In this document: positions 7,923 through 14,881 of the stretch, piece by piece
How the letters are laid out: each line of letters starts with the position of its first letter
Position numbering within the stretch: position 1 is the stretch's first letter
Program-made: the position numbers and the translations under genes
NCBI RefSeq assembly: GCF_021887715.1
Contig: NZ_JAIQXX010000004.1
Span: forward strand, 155,679 to 219,678
Reading direction: 5' to 3'
DNA length: 64,000 nt
DNA from: Winogradskyella immobilis
GTDB lineage: Bacteria; Bacteroidota; Bacteroidia; Flavobacteriales; Flavobacteriaceae
Notes under the pieces: model-generated
Databases searched by the model: none
What the model was told of the DNA's origin: nothing
What the model saw: only the letters and a program-made list of their open reading frames with translations

Positions 7923-8996
7923 ATGGCAGATTTTTATTCAATAAAAGTTGTAGATATATATAAAGAAACTAAGGATTGTTCAGTGGTTTCTTTTGCTATT
8001 CCAGATGATTTGTACGACAAATTCACATTTACTCAAGGACAGTATTTAACATTGCAAACAAAAATAAATGGCGAAGATGTAAGACGTTCATATTCGTTAT
8101 GCTCAAGTCCATTAGACAATCAATGGAAAGTTGCTGTAAAGCAAATCCAAGGAGGTGTTTTTTCTACGTATGTGAATACAGAATTGAAGCAGGGAGATAC
8201 TTTAGGGGTAATGCAACCTTCAGGTAATTTCTTTGTTGAGGTGGATAAAACATCTTCAAAAAATTATATTGCATTTGCTGCAGGAAGTGGTATTACGCCA
8301 ATGCTGTCTATAATTAAGACACATTTGCTATCAGAACCAAACAGTACCTTTAAGCTGTTTTATTTAAATCGTACAGTAAAGTCAATCATTTTTAAAGAAG
8401 AAATTGAAGAACTTAAAAATCAATTTTTTGAGCGTTTTCAAGTATTTTATTTTTTAACTAAAGAACAGCGTGATATTCCATTTTTAAATGGGCGTTTCGA
8501 TAAAGAGAAGTTAGAGGTCTTAACTAAAACATTTATTGATGTTGAAGATACAAGTGATTGTTTTATTTGTGGTCCTCAATCTATGATTTTTCTAATTCGA
8601 GATCATTTAGAAGAAAAAGGGTTGGATAAAGATAAAATACATTACGAGTTATTTTTCTCTGGTGATAATAAAGATTCTGATGGCCAAATAGCAGAAGTGT
8701 TAGAGCAAAAAGTAGAAGGGACAGAAGTTACTATTATTGATGGTGGCAAAGAATTCCATTTTACAATGGATGATGATTTTGATAATATTTTGGATGGCGC
8801 TTTAGCTGCTGGAGCAGATTTGCCTTATGCTTGTAAAGGAGGTGTTTGTAGTACGTGTAAGTGTAGAGTTGTAGAAGGAGATGTTAAGATGAAAATCAAT
8901 TATGCTTTAGATGAAAAAGAAGTATCACAAAACTTAGTATTAAGTTGTCAGGCAGTACCAATAACAGAAAAAGTAGTTGTTGATTTTGATGTGTAA
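7923..8996 (+). CDS. paaE: 1,2-phenylacetyl-CoA epoxidase, reductase subunit PaaE
   Basis: Passes electrons from NAD(P)H through FAD and a 2Fe-2S centre to the PaaABC epoxidase. Domains in order: FAD-binding barrel (about 1-105, RRSYSLCSSP), NAD-binding domain (about 110-235, GSGITPMLSII and CGPQSMI) and a plant-type ferredoxin domain (about 265-357) with cluster cysteines at 304, 309, 312 and 342. The 357-aa length is usual. It is the first gene after the promoter/operator, whereas in E. coli paaE follows paaABCD. A repeat-filled 95-bp gap separates it from paaA. Confidence 0.95.
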   Translation: MADFYSIKVVDIYKETKDCSVVSFAIPDDLYDKFTFTQGQYLTLQTKINGEDVRRSYSLCSSPLDNQWKVAVKQIQGGVFSTYVNTELKQGDTLGVMQPSGNFFVEVDKTSSKNYIAFAAGSGITPMLSIIKTHLLSEPNSTFKLFYLNRTVKSIIFKEEIEELKNQFFERFQVFYFLTKEQRDIPFLNGRFDKEKLEVLTKTFIDVEDTSDCFICGPQSMIFLIRDHLEEKGLDKDKIHYELFFSGDNKDSDGQIAEVLEQKVEGTEVTIIDGGKEFHFTMDDDFDNILDGALAAGADLPYACKGGVCSTCKCRVVEGDVKMKINYALDEKEVSQNLVLSCQAVPITEKVVVDFDV

Positions 8997-9000
8997 AATA

Positions 9001-9085
9001 TTAGCGATTTAAGAATGTTGATTGGAGATTTAAGAAATTTGAGTATACAATTCAGAAATCAAAAATCCTTAATCAAAAATCATAA
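9001..9085. repeat. Dispersed intergenic repeat, family A copy 1
   Basis: An AT-rich element fills the paaE-paaA gap. Its right half (AATCAAAAATCCTTAATC) matches other copies at 11.3, 17.5, 18.8 and 22.2 kb, and its left half contains TTGATTGGAGATTTAAGAA, also shared. It ends about 7 bp before the paaA start. Confidence 0.75.
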
Positions 9086-9091
9086 ATTATT

Positions 9092-10048
9092 ATGAGTGAA
9101 GAACAAATAAAAAATTTAGAAACACAATTTGAAGCACGTATTGCACGTGATGAAAAAATTGAACCAAAAGATTGGATGCCAGAAAAATATCGTAAAACAC
9201 ATATTAGGCAGATGTCTCAACACGCACATTCCGAAATCATTGGTATGTTGCCTGAAGGTAATTGGATAACACGTGCGCCTTCTTTACGTCGTAAAGTGGC
9301 ATTACTGGCAAAGGTTCAAGACGAAGCTGGTCACGGTTTATACTTGTATAGTGCTTGTGAAACTTTAGGGATTTCTCGTAATGAATTGTACGATCAATTA
9401 CATACAGGCAAAGCCAAATATTCGAGTATTTTTAATTATCCAACAGTGACGTGGGCAGATATGGGTGCTATTGGTTGGTTGGTAGATGGTGCTGCAATTA
9501 TTAATCAAGTGCCACTATGTAATACATCATATGGGCCGTATGCAAGAGCTATGGTTCGCGTTTGTAAGGAAGAAAGTTTCCACCAACGTCAGGGATATGA
9601 AATCATGATAAAATTAGCAAATGGTACACCAGAGCAAAAAGAAATGGCACAAGATGCTTTAAATCGATGGTGGTGGCCAAGTTTAATGATGTTGGGTCCA
9701 ACAGATGATAAATCGGTACATACAGAGCAATCTATGAAATGGAAATTAAAGCGTAAATCTAATGATGATTTACGTCAACAATTTATAGATCAAACAGTAC
9801 CTCAAGCAGATTTAATTGGTTTAACAATTCCAGATCCAGATTTAAAATGGAATGAAGAAACAGGGCATTATGATTTTGGTGAAATTAATTGGGATGAATT
9901 TTGGCAAGTGGTTAAAGGTCATGGTCCAATGAATAAAGAACGTATGAAAGCTAGAGTGGGAGCTTGGGAACGTGGTGAATGGGTGAGAGATGCAGCAGTA
10001 GCTTATGCAGATAAAAAACAAAATAGAAAAGAGAAGCAAGCAGTTTAA
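9092..10048 (+). CDS. paaA: 1,2-phenylacetyl-CoA epoxidase, catalytic subunit PaaA
   Basis: Catalytic diiron subunit of the multicomponent oxygenase that epoxidises the ring of phenylacetyl-CoA. The 318-aa sequence carries diiron-ligand helices with [15 protein letters not shown] and [15 protein letters not shown], the two E-x2-H motifs of the ferritin-like fold. The N-terminal [20 protein letters not shown] is typical of PaaA, as is the length. It partners structurally with PaaC, also encoded here, and with PaaB. Confidence 0.97.
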   Translation: MSEEQIKNLETQFEARIARDEKIEPKDWMPEKYRKTHIRQMSQHAHSEIIGMLPEGNWITRAPSLRRKVALLAKVQDEAGHGLYLYSACETLGISRNELYDQLHTGKAKYSSIFNYPTVTWADMGAIGWLVDGAAIINQVPLCNTSYGPYARAMVRVCKEESFHQRQGYEIMIKLANGTPEQKEMAQDALNRWWWPSLMMLGPTDDKSVHTEQSMKWKLKRKSNDDLRQQFIDQTVPQADLIGLTIPDPDLKWNEETGHYDFGEINWDEFWQVVKGHGPMNKERMKARVGAWERGEWVRDAAVAYADKKQNRKEKQAV

Positions 10049-10054
10049 AATGTT

Positions 10055-10080
10055 TGTCACCTTGAGCGCAGTCGAAAGGT
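10055..10080 (+). repeat. Palindromic repeat, family B copy 1
   Basis: TGTCACCTTGAGCGCAGTCG and the following AAAGGT form an imperfect hairpin (ACCTT...AAGGT). The same 26-bp unit recurs at 16126, and related copies are at 15802, 23222 and 28462. It lies between paaA and paaB, 26 bp before the paaB start. Confidence 0.8.
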
Positions 10081-10106
10081 TATCAGGCAAATAACAAGAT
10101 AAGATT

Positions 10107-10397
10107 ATGACAACAAAAAAGAATTGGCCACTTTGGGAAGTATTTGTAAGAAGCAAAAACGGATTAGAACATCGTCACTTCGGAAGCCTTCACGCAGCAG
10201 ATGAAGAAATGGCTTTAGAGAATGCACGCGATGTCTATACCAGAAGAAATGAAGGTGTTAGTATATGGGTTGTAGAATCAAAACACATAACAGCTTCAAA
10301 TCCTGAAAATTATGGAGAGTTATTTGAGCCTGCTCAAGATAAAGTATATCGTCACCCAACATTTTATGATTTACCTGACGAAGTAAAACATATGTAA
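10107..10397 (+). CDS. paaB: 1,2-phenylacetyl-CoA epoxidase subunit PaaB
   Basis: Small 96-aa structural subunit that bridges PaaAC dimers in the epoxidase complex. WPLWEVFVRSKNGLEHRHFGSLHA at the N-terminus, then DEEMALENARDVYTRRNEGVSIWVV, are the family hallmarks. Length is normal. It follows paaA after a short repeat and precedes paaC across a 100-bp gap holding several hairpins. Confidence 0.97.
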   Translation: MTTKKNWPLWEVFVRSKNGLEHRHFGSLHAADEEMALENARDVYTRRNEGVSIWVVESKHITASNPENYGELFEPAQDKVYRHPTFYDLPDEVKHM

Positions 10398-10399
10398 TT

Positions 10400-10440
10400 T
10401 GAGTTTTACTCAAATTACAATTCCTGAGAAATCAGGAAAC
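10400..10440. repeat. Two small hairpins after paaB
   Basis: TTGAGTTTTACTCAA and TTCCTGAGAAATCAGGAA are two adjacent inverted repeats just after the paaB stop. They lack a T-tract and are inside the operon, so RNA processing, partial attenuation or repeat debris are more likely than full termination. Confidence 0.45.
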
Positions 10441-10470
10441 TCAAAAATTAATATAAATGTTTAATCTAAA

Positions 10471-10497
10471 GGATTTCCACTTTCGTGGAAAGTAAAC
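10471..10497. repeat. Hairpin repeat, family C copy 1
   Basis: TTTCCAC (10474-10480), loop TTTC, GTGGAAA (10485-10491): a perfect 7-bp stem ending six bases before the paaC ATG. Similar elements occur before paaG (reversed) and paaI, with compensating stem changes (CCAC/GTGG, CCCAC/GTGGG). Confidence 0.75.
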
Positions 10498-11253
10498 ATG
10501 AAAAATCAAAACTTATACAACTATATACTAGGAATAGCAGATAATAGTTTAATTCTTGGGCAACGAATGGGAGAGTTAACTGGTCACGGCCCAAGTCTAG
10601 AAACAGATATTGCTTGCACTAATATCTCACTCGATTTATTTGGTCAAGTAAGAAGCTATTATCAATATGCGGCAAAAATAGCTGGAGATAAAAGAACTGA
10701 AGATGATATTGCAATGCTTCGTAAAGAGCGCGAATATGTAAACGTATTATTGGTAGAGCAACCAAATACAGATTTTGCATATACCATTGCACGACAGTTT
10801 TTATTTGATGTTTACCATTTTATGTTTTTAACAGAGTTGCAAAAAAGTCGTGACGTTACTTTATCTGCTATTGCAACAAAATCAATAAAAGAAGTGAGTT
10901 ACCATCAACGCTTTTCTTCAGATTGGATAAAGCGTTTAGGAGATGGTACAGAAAAAAGTAAATCGAAAATACAAAATGCAATTGATTCACTTTGGACCTA
11001 TACAGATGAATTGTTTCATCAAGTAGAAGCAGATAAGGTAATGGTTGGAGAAAATATTGGAGTAGATGTTACCCAATTAAAAGATAACTACTACCAAAGA
11101 GTGAATGCGATTTTAACTGAAGCAATGCTAGAAGTTCCAGAATCAAAATGGTTTCAAAAAGGAGGAAAAGAAGGTGTGCATACAGAACATCTGGGGTACT
11201 TGCTAAGCGATTTACAATATATGCAGCGCGCTTATCCTAATATGGATTGGTAG
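10498..11253 (+). CDS. paaC: 1,2-phenylacetyl-CoA epoxidase subunit PaaC
   Basis: Structural, ferritin-like subunit of the phenylacetyl-CoA epoxidase that pairs with PaaA but lacks catalytic iron. The 251-aa protein has the PaaC pattern ILGIADNSLILGQRMGELTG near the N-terminus and IKEVSYHQRFSSDWIKRLGDGTEKS in the centre, with a C-terminal HTEHLGYLLSDLQYMQRAYP. Length is typical. The start ATG immediately follows a hairpin repeat, so the initiation region is repeat-derived. Confidence 0.96.
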   Translation: MKNQNLYNYILGIADNSLILGQRMGELTGHGPSLETDIACTNISLDLFGQVRSYYQYAAKIAGDKRTEDDIAMLRKEREYVNVLLVEQPNTDFAYTIARQFLFDVYHFMFLTELQKSRDVTLSAIATKSIKEVSYHQRFSSDWIKRLGDGTEKSKSKIQNAIDSLWTYTDELFHQVEADKVMVGENIGVDVTQLKDNYYQRVNAILTEAMLEVPESKWFQKGGKEGVHTEHLGYLLSDLQYMQRAYPNMDW

Positions 11254-11256
11254 GAT

Positions 11257-11334
11257 GATTAATGATTGTAGAATTTTGATTTTAGATTTATGAGTGACTA
11301 ATTCAGAAATCAAAAATCGTTAATCAACAATCTT
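11257..11334. repeat. Dispersed intergenic repeat, family A copy 2
   Basis: Left end GATTAATGATTGTAG is identical to the left end at 17483, and right end AATCAAAAATCGTTAATC is identical to copies at 17541 and 18841. Copies share this two-ended layout with a variable middle. The element fills the paaC-paaD gap. Confidence 0.8.
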
Positions 11335-11343
11335 GGATATTTT

Positions 11344-11844
11344 ATGACAACAACAGAACAACATATTGACGAAAAATTAATCCCAATACTGGAGCAAGTG
11401 TCAGATCCAGAAATTCCAGTGTTATCTATTATGGATATGGGTGTTGTGCGTTCTGCTGTTGTAATTAATAATATAGTAAAGGTTGAAATTACACCAACCT
11501 ATAGTGGTTGTCCTGCAATGGATGTCATAGGGGACGATATAAAAAAAGCACTTCATGAAGCAGGATATAAATCTGAAGTTGATTTGATTCTGTACCCAGC
11601 TTGGACAACCGATTGGATTACACCAAGAGGTAGAAAAGCGCTTGAAGATTATGGAATAGCTGCACCTTTAGATGCCGATGCAGATAAAGACGTGTTGCTT
11701 AATGGAAAACGAATTGTTAAGTGTACCAATTGCGGTTCGCAAAATACACGAATGGTTAGTCAGTTTGGTTCAACAGCATGCAAAGCACAATTTCAATGTG
11801 AGAATTGCCAAGAGCCATTTGATTATTTTAAATGTTTAAAATAA
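11344..11844 (+). CDS. paaD: Phenylacetate-CoA oxygenase assembly protein PaaD
   Basis: Accessory protein thought to mature the metal centres of the epoxidase. It has an N-terminal DUF59/MIP18-type domain (about 10-100; SDPEIPVLSIMDMGVV and YSGCPAMDVIG) and a C-terminal zinc-ribbon-like tail with four cysteines in two CxxC-like pairs (CTNCGS and CENCQE) plus a final Cys. The 166-aa length agrees with PaaD/PaaJ. Its TAA overlaps the preferred start of the next gene (TAATG). Confidence 0.95.
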   Translation: MTTTEQHIDEKLIPILEQVSDPEIPVLSIMDMGVVRSAVVINNIVKVEITPTYSGCPAMDVIGDDIKKALHEAGYKSEVDLILYPAWTTDWITPRGRKALEDYGIAAPLDADADKDVLLNGKRIVKCTNCGSQNTRMVSQFGSTACKAQFQCENCQEPFDYFKCLK

Positions 11845-12194
11845 TGTTGGGTTTAAGAACAACGATATATAAAGTAGGTGACATATCTGAGGCAAAAACT
11901 TGGTATGCAAAAGCATTTAAAACAGAACCTTATTTTGATGAACCTTATTATGTGGGTTTTAATATTAAAGGGTACGAATTAGGATTACAACCAGACGATT
12001 CAGTAAAAGGAGATAATGTTATCTCTTATTGGGGAGTTGAAGATATTCAAGAAGAATACAAAAGATTAATAGACTTAGGAGCAATTAAACATGAAGTGCC
12101 AACCAATGTCGGAGGTGAATTAATGGTTGCTAGTGTTTATGACCCTTGGAATAATATTATAGGATTAATTTATAATCCATATTTTAAACTTTAG
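11844..12194 (+). CDS. VOC-family (glyoxalase/bleomycin-resistance-like) protein
   Basis: Protein of 116 aa with one VOC beta-alpha-beta-beta-beta module: MLGLRTTIYKVGDISEAKTW, then PYYVGFNIKGYELGL and VYDPWNNIIGLIYNP. The start at 11844 overlaps the paaD stop (TAATG); an in-frame ATG at 11832 inside paaD would add four residues. VOC proteins are often metalloenzymes or binding proteins, and the reaction cannot be read here. Its place between paaD and paaG suggests a job in handling a CoA intermediate or a toxic side product, which is inference. Confidence 0.82.
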   Translation: MLGLRTTIYKVGDISEAKTWYAKAFKTEPYFDEPYYVGFNIKGYELGLQPDDSVKGDNVISYWGVEDIQEEYKRLIDLGAIKHEVPTNVGGELMVASVYDPWNNIIGLIYNPYFKL

Positions 12195-12216
12195 TTCCTA
12201 CGAAAGTAAGGATCTC
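12195..12216. repeat. Hairpin repeat, family C copy 2 (reverse orientation)
   Basis: TTCCTACGAAAGTAAGGATC reads on the other strand as GATCCTTACTTTCGTAGGAA, the same TTTC/GAAA-loop hairpin seen before paaC and paaI. It lies between the VOC gene and paaG. Confidence 0.65.
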
Positions 12217-12233
12217 ATAAAAGGTAATAAGAG

Positions 12234-13013
12234 ATGAGTTCAATAGAACTAAAAATAGAAAATAAAGTAGCGTACATAACGCTAAATAGACCAGAAGTAT
12301 TTAATAGCTTCAATAGAGAAATGGCTTTAAACCTTCAAAGCACGCTAGATAATTGTGATAACAATGACGAAGTGAGAGCAATTGTACTTTCAGGAAACGG
12401 AAAAGCATTTTGTGCTGGTCAAGATTTAAAGGAAGTCACTGATCCAGAATTAAACCCAGGATTTAAGAAAATATTAGAAGAACATTATAATCCAATAATT
12501 ACAAGACTACGTTCTGTTAAAAAACCCATTATTGGAGCAATTAATGGTGTTGCAGCAGGAGCAGGAGCTAATATTGCATTAGCCTGTGATATTGTTGTTG
12601 CTCATGAAAAAGTTAGTTTTATTCAAGCCTTTAGCTTAATTGGCTTAGTTCCAGATAGTGCGGGCACGTTCTTTTTACCACGTTTAATTGGTTTTCAAAA
12701 AGCACAAGCTTTGGCAATGCTTGGTGATAAAATTTCAGCAGAAGAAGCAGAAAAAATGGGAATGATTTATAAATCAGTGCCTTTAGAAGAATTTGAAGAA
12801 ACGATTTCTAAACTAGCAGTTAAAGTAGCTAATATGCCAACTAAAGCTTTGTGGCTTATCAAAGAACTATTTAATAAGTCAATGACAAATACGCTTGAAG
12901 ACCAATTGGCTTTAGAATCTAAATTACAAATCGAGGCTGCAAGTAGTAATGACTATGCAGAAGGTGTCGCTGCATTTATAGAAAAACGTAAACCAAATTT
13001 TAAAGGGAACTAA
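12234..13013 (+). CDS. paaG: 1,2-epoxyphenylacetyl-CoA isomerase PaaG
   Basis: Crotonase-fold enzyme converting the ring epoxide to oxepin-CoA and later isomerising a double bond in the pathway. The 259-aa protein has the crotonase oxyanion segments (AFCAGQDLKEV and INGVAAGAGANIALACD) and LVPDSAGTFFLPRLIG, whose Asp is at the catalytic position of PaaG. Length and operon position support paaG over a generic enoyl-CoA hydratase. It is followed by an inverted-repeat-bounded unit. Confidence 0.93.
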   Translation: MSSIELKIENKVAYITLNRPEVFNSFNREMALNLQSTLDNCDNNDEVRAIVLSGNGKAFCAGQDLKEVTDPELNPGFKKILEEHYNPIITRLRSVKKPIIGAINGVAAGAGANIALACDIVVAHEKVSFIQAFSLIGLVPDSAGTFFLPRLIGFQKAQALAMLGDKISAEEAEKMGMIYKSVPLEEFEETISKLAVKVANMPTKALWLIKELFNKSMTNTLEDQLALESKLQIEAASSNDYAEGVAAFIEKRKPNFKGN

Positions 13014-13029
13014 AAAGGATTAATCGAAC

Positions 13030-13060
13030 AATTGTCCCCTTGAGGGGACTTTAGGGGTGT
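13030..13060. repeat. Left inverted repeat of the DUF559 unit
   Basis: This 31-bp element begins AATTGTCCCCTTGAGGGGAC and is the reverse complement of 13431-13461 with one mismatch. Each arm holds an internal hairpin (GTCCCCT...AGGGGAC). The pair brackets the DUF559 coding region. Confidence 0.9.
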
Positions 13061-13070
13061 AAACATCAGA

Positions 13071-14393
13071 GTGAAAAACAAAATAATTCCATATAACCCA
13101 AAATTAAAAGAATATGCAAGAGAGCTAAGAAAAAACAGCACACTTGCAGAAGTTCTTCTATGGAAAAACATTAAAAATAGAGCGTTAGGTGTTCAGTTTC
13201 ATAGGCAAGTCCCAATGTTAGATTATATCGCTGATTTCTATTGTCATGAAATTCAACTTGCAATCGAAATTGATGGCAATTCTCATGATTTTAAATATTT
13301 TGAAGATACAGACAGGCAAAACAAGCTTGAAGAACGTGGTGTAAAGTTTATTAGATTTAGTGATTCTGATGTTAAAAATAATATGTTTAGTGTTTCTATG
13401 TCGTTAGAGGAAAAAGTAAAATCTTTAAAAACACCCCTCAAGTCCCCTCAAGGGGACAATTTAAAACAAACCCTCATACAAGCTCACAATAGAATAAAAC
13501 CATTTATTCATAAAACGCCTGTATTAAGTTCTAGCTTAATAAATGAAATAGTAGGTGCAAATATTGTGTTTAAATGCGAGAATTTTCAGAAGATGGGAGC
13601 CTTTAAAATGCGAGGTGCAGCAAATGCAATTCTTTCGCTTTCAGAAGAAGAAAGGCAACGTGGAGTCGTAACGCATTCCTCAGGTAATTTTGCGCAAGCG
13701 GTGTCATTAGCAGCTCAAAAATTGGACGTTAAAGCCTATATTGTAATGCCAGAAAATGCACCACAAGTCAAAAAAAATGGTGTAAAAACTTACGAAGGTG
13801 AAATTATAGAATGCGAGTCAACGCCACAAGCAAGAGAAGCAACTGCTAATAAAATAAAAGAAGAAAAAGGCGCTTCTTTTTTACATCCATCAAACCAAGA
13901 TGAAGTCATTTATGGTAACAGTACTGCTGCTATAGAATTGTTAGAAGACCACCCAAATTTAAATGTAATTTTAACGCCTGTCGGCGGTGGCGGACTTATT
14001 GCTGGTACTGCTTTAGCAGCACATTATTTTTCAAATAATTGTAAAGTTATTGGTGGTGAACCTATGGAAGCAGATGATGCATATCGTTCTTTGATTTCTG
14101 GTAAAATAGAAACCAATGATAGTTTTCATACAGTTGCAGATGGCTTACGAACACATTTAGGCGATCGTAATTTTCCAATTATTCAAAAGCATGTCGATAA
14201 GATTATTAGAGTAGAAGAAGATGAAATTATAAATGCGATGCAACTCATTTGGGAGCGTATGAAAATTATTATAGAACCTTCATGCGCTGTACCTTTTGCT
14301 GCAGTATTGAAGAATAAAGAAGAATTTAAAAATAAAAATGTCGGTATTATTTTATCTGGCGGAAATGTAGATGTGAAAAATTTACCTTTTTGA
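13071..14393 (+). CDS. Fusion: DUF559 nuclease-like domain + PLP-dependent threonine/serine dehydratase
   Basis: A single 440-aa frame from GTG 13071. Residues 1-120 are a DUF559 domain of the Vsr/PD-(D/E)xK-like fold (LRKNSTLAEVLLWKNIKNR, VQFHRQVPMLDYIADFYC, IEIDGNSHD, RGVKFIRFSD). Residues about 121-131 (TPLKSPQGDN) are encoded by the right inverted repeat. From about 132 to the end it is a fold-type II PLP enzyme: GAFKMRGA with the PLP lysine, SSGNFAQAV, and the phosphate loop GGGGLIAGT, closest to threonine ammonia-lyase/serine racemase. No ATG, GTG or TTG occurs in frame between the linker and the conserved NIVFKCENFQ, so the dehydratase has lost its own start. Whether the chain is cleaved or active is unknown. 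Confidence 0.88.
   Translation: MKNKIIPYNPKLKEYARELRKNSTLAEVLLWKNIKNRALGVQFHRQVPMLDYIADFYCHEIQLAIEIDGNSHDFKYFEDTDRQNKLEERGVKFIRFSDSDVKNNMFSVSMSLEEKVKSLKTPLKSPQGDNLKQTLIQAHNRIKPFIHKTPVLSSSLINEIVGANIVFKCENFQKMGAFKMRGAANAILSLSEEERQRGVVTHSSGNFAQAVSLAAQKLDVKAYIVMPENAPQVKKNGVKTYEGEIIECESTPQAREATANKIKEEKGASFLHPSNQDEVIYGNSTAAIELLEDHPNLNVILTPVGGGGLIAGTALAAHYFSNNCKVIGGEPMEADDAYRSLISGKIETNDSFHTVADGLRTHLGDRNFPIIQKHVDKIIRVEEDEIINAMQLIWERMKIIIEPSCAVPFAAVLKNKEEFKNKNVGIILSGGNVDVKNLPF
13431..13461. repeat. Right inverted repeat of the DUF559 unit, inside the fused reading frame
   Basis: This element begins ACACCCCTCAAGTCCCCTCA and matches the reverse complement of 13030-13060 at 30 of 31 positions. It is translated as the interdomain linker of the fusion. 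The whole bracketed unit (13030-13461) is 432 bp. Confidence 0.9.
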
Positions 14394-14435
14394 TTAATGA
14401 TTGTGGAATGATGATTTATGAGTTTTGAATTAAAA
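14392..14435. repeat. Dispersed intergenic repeat, family A copy 3 (left end only)
   Basis: It begins GATTAATGATTGTGG, one base different from the left ends at 11257 and 17483, and overlaps the TGA stop of the upstream fusion gene. The usual right end is missing, and the four-helix-bundle gene starts 10 bp later. Confidence 0.65.
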
Positions 14436-14445
14436 AATATTATAA

Positions 14446-14805
14446 GTGAAAGCTAATGAACTAGAAAAAAGATTGATTCAATTTTCAATTGATATTATTC
14501 TGTTGTGTAAAACAATAGATAAATCTTTTGCTTCAGAACATTTGGCAAAACAATTAATACGTTCAGCAACATCATCCGCTTTAAATTATGGTGAAGCTAG
14601 AAGCGGAGAATCAACAAGGGATTTTCTTCATAAAATGAAAATTTGTTCAAAAGAGCTAAGAGAATCTTTCATAAATTTAAAAATAATGAAAGGTGCAAAT
14701 CTAATTTCAGATATGGAATTATTAGAAAAACTATCAAAAGAAAATAATGAGTTAATTTCAATATTCGTATCGAGTATTAAAACAGCATCAAATAAACTAA
14801 AATGA
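14446..14805 (+). CDS. Four-helix-bundle protein (S23/Avd-like family)
   Basis: All-helical 119-aa protein starting at GTG 14446. The pattern LAKQLIRSATSSALNYGEAR followed by DFLHKMKICSKELRES is that of the S23 (23S rRNA intervening-sequence) and Avd-like four-helix-bundle family. These proteins bind nucleic acid or act as accessory factors of retroelements; free-standing copies have no known function. It has no evident link to phenylacetate catabolism and is flanked by two same-direction family A repeats, which suggests it arrived as an insert. No reverse transcriptase or variable repeat is near, so a diversity-generating retroelement is not supported. Confidence 0.85.
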   Translation: MKANELEKRLIQFSIDIILLCKTIDKSFASEHLAKQLIRSATSSALNYGEARSGESTRDFLHKMKICSKELRESFINLKIMKGANLISDMELLEKLSKENNELISIFVSSIKTASNKLK

Positions 14806-14880
14806 TTAACGATTGGAGATTCATGATTGAAGATTTTAGAATTTAAAAATCAAATATCAGTAACTTCAAATCAAAAGTAA
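14804..14880. repeat. Dispersed intergenic repeat, family A copy 4
   Basis: It begins GATTAACGATTGGAG, overlapping the TGA stop of the four-helix-bundle gene. The right part (AAAATCAAATATCAGTAA) is partly duplicated inside the start of paaH (14896-14914), so repeat sequence runs into the coding region. Confidence 0.75.
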
Positions 14881-14881
14881 T

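Noticed and set aside
13071..14393. DUF559-dehydratase fusion as a sequencing error or annotation artefact
   Set aside because: There is no stop or ambiguous run at the junction, the linker is exactly the repeat arm, and the dehydratase half has no start of its own. A base error would have to remove both a stop and a start.
14446..14805. Diversity-generating retroelement, because the small protein resembles Avd
   Set aside because: No reverse transcriptase, template/variable repeat or target protein is nearby.
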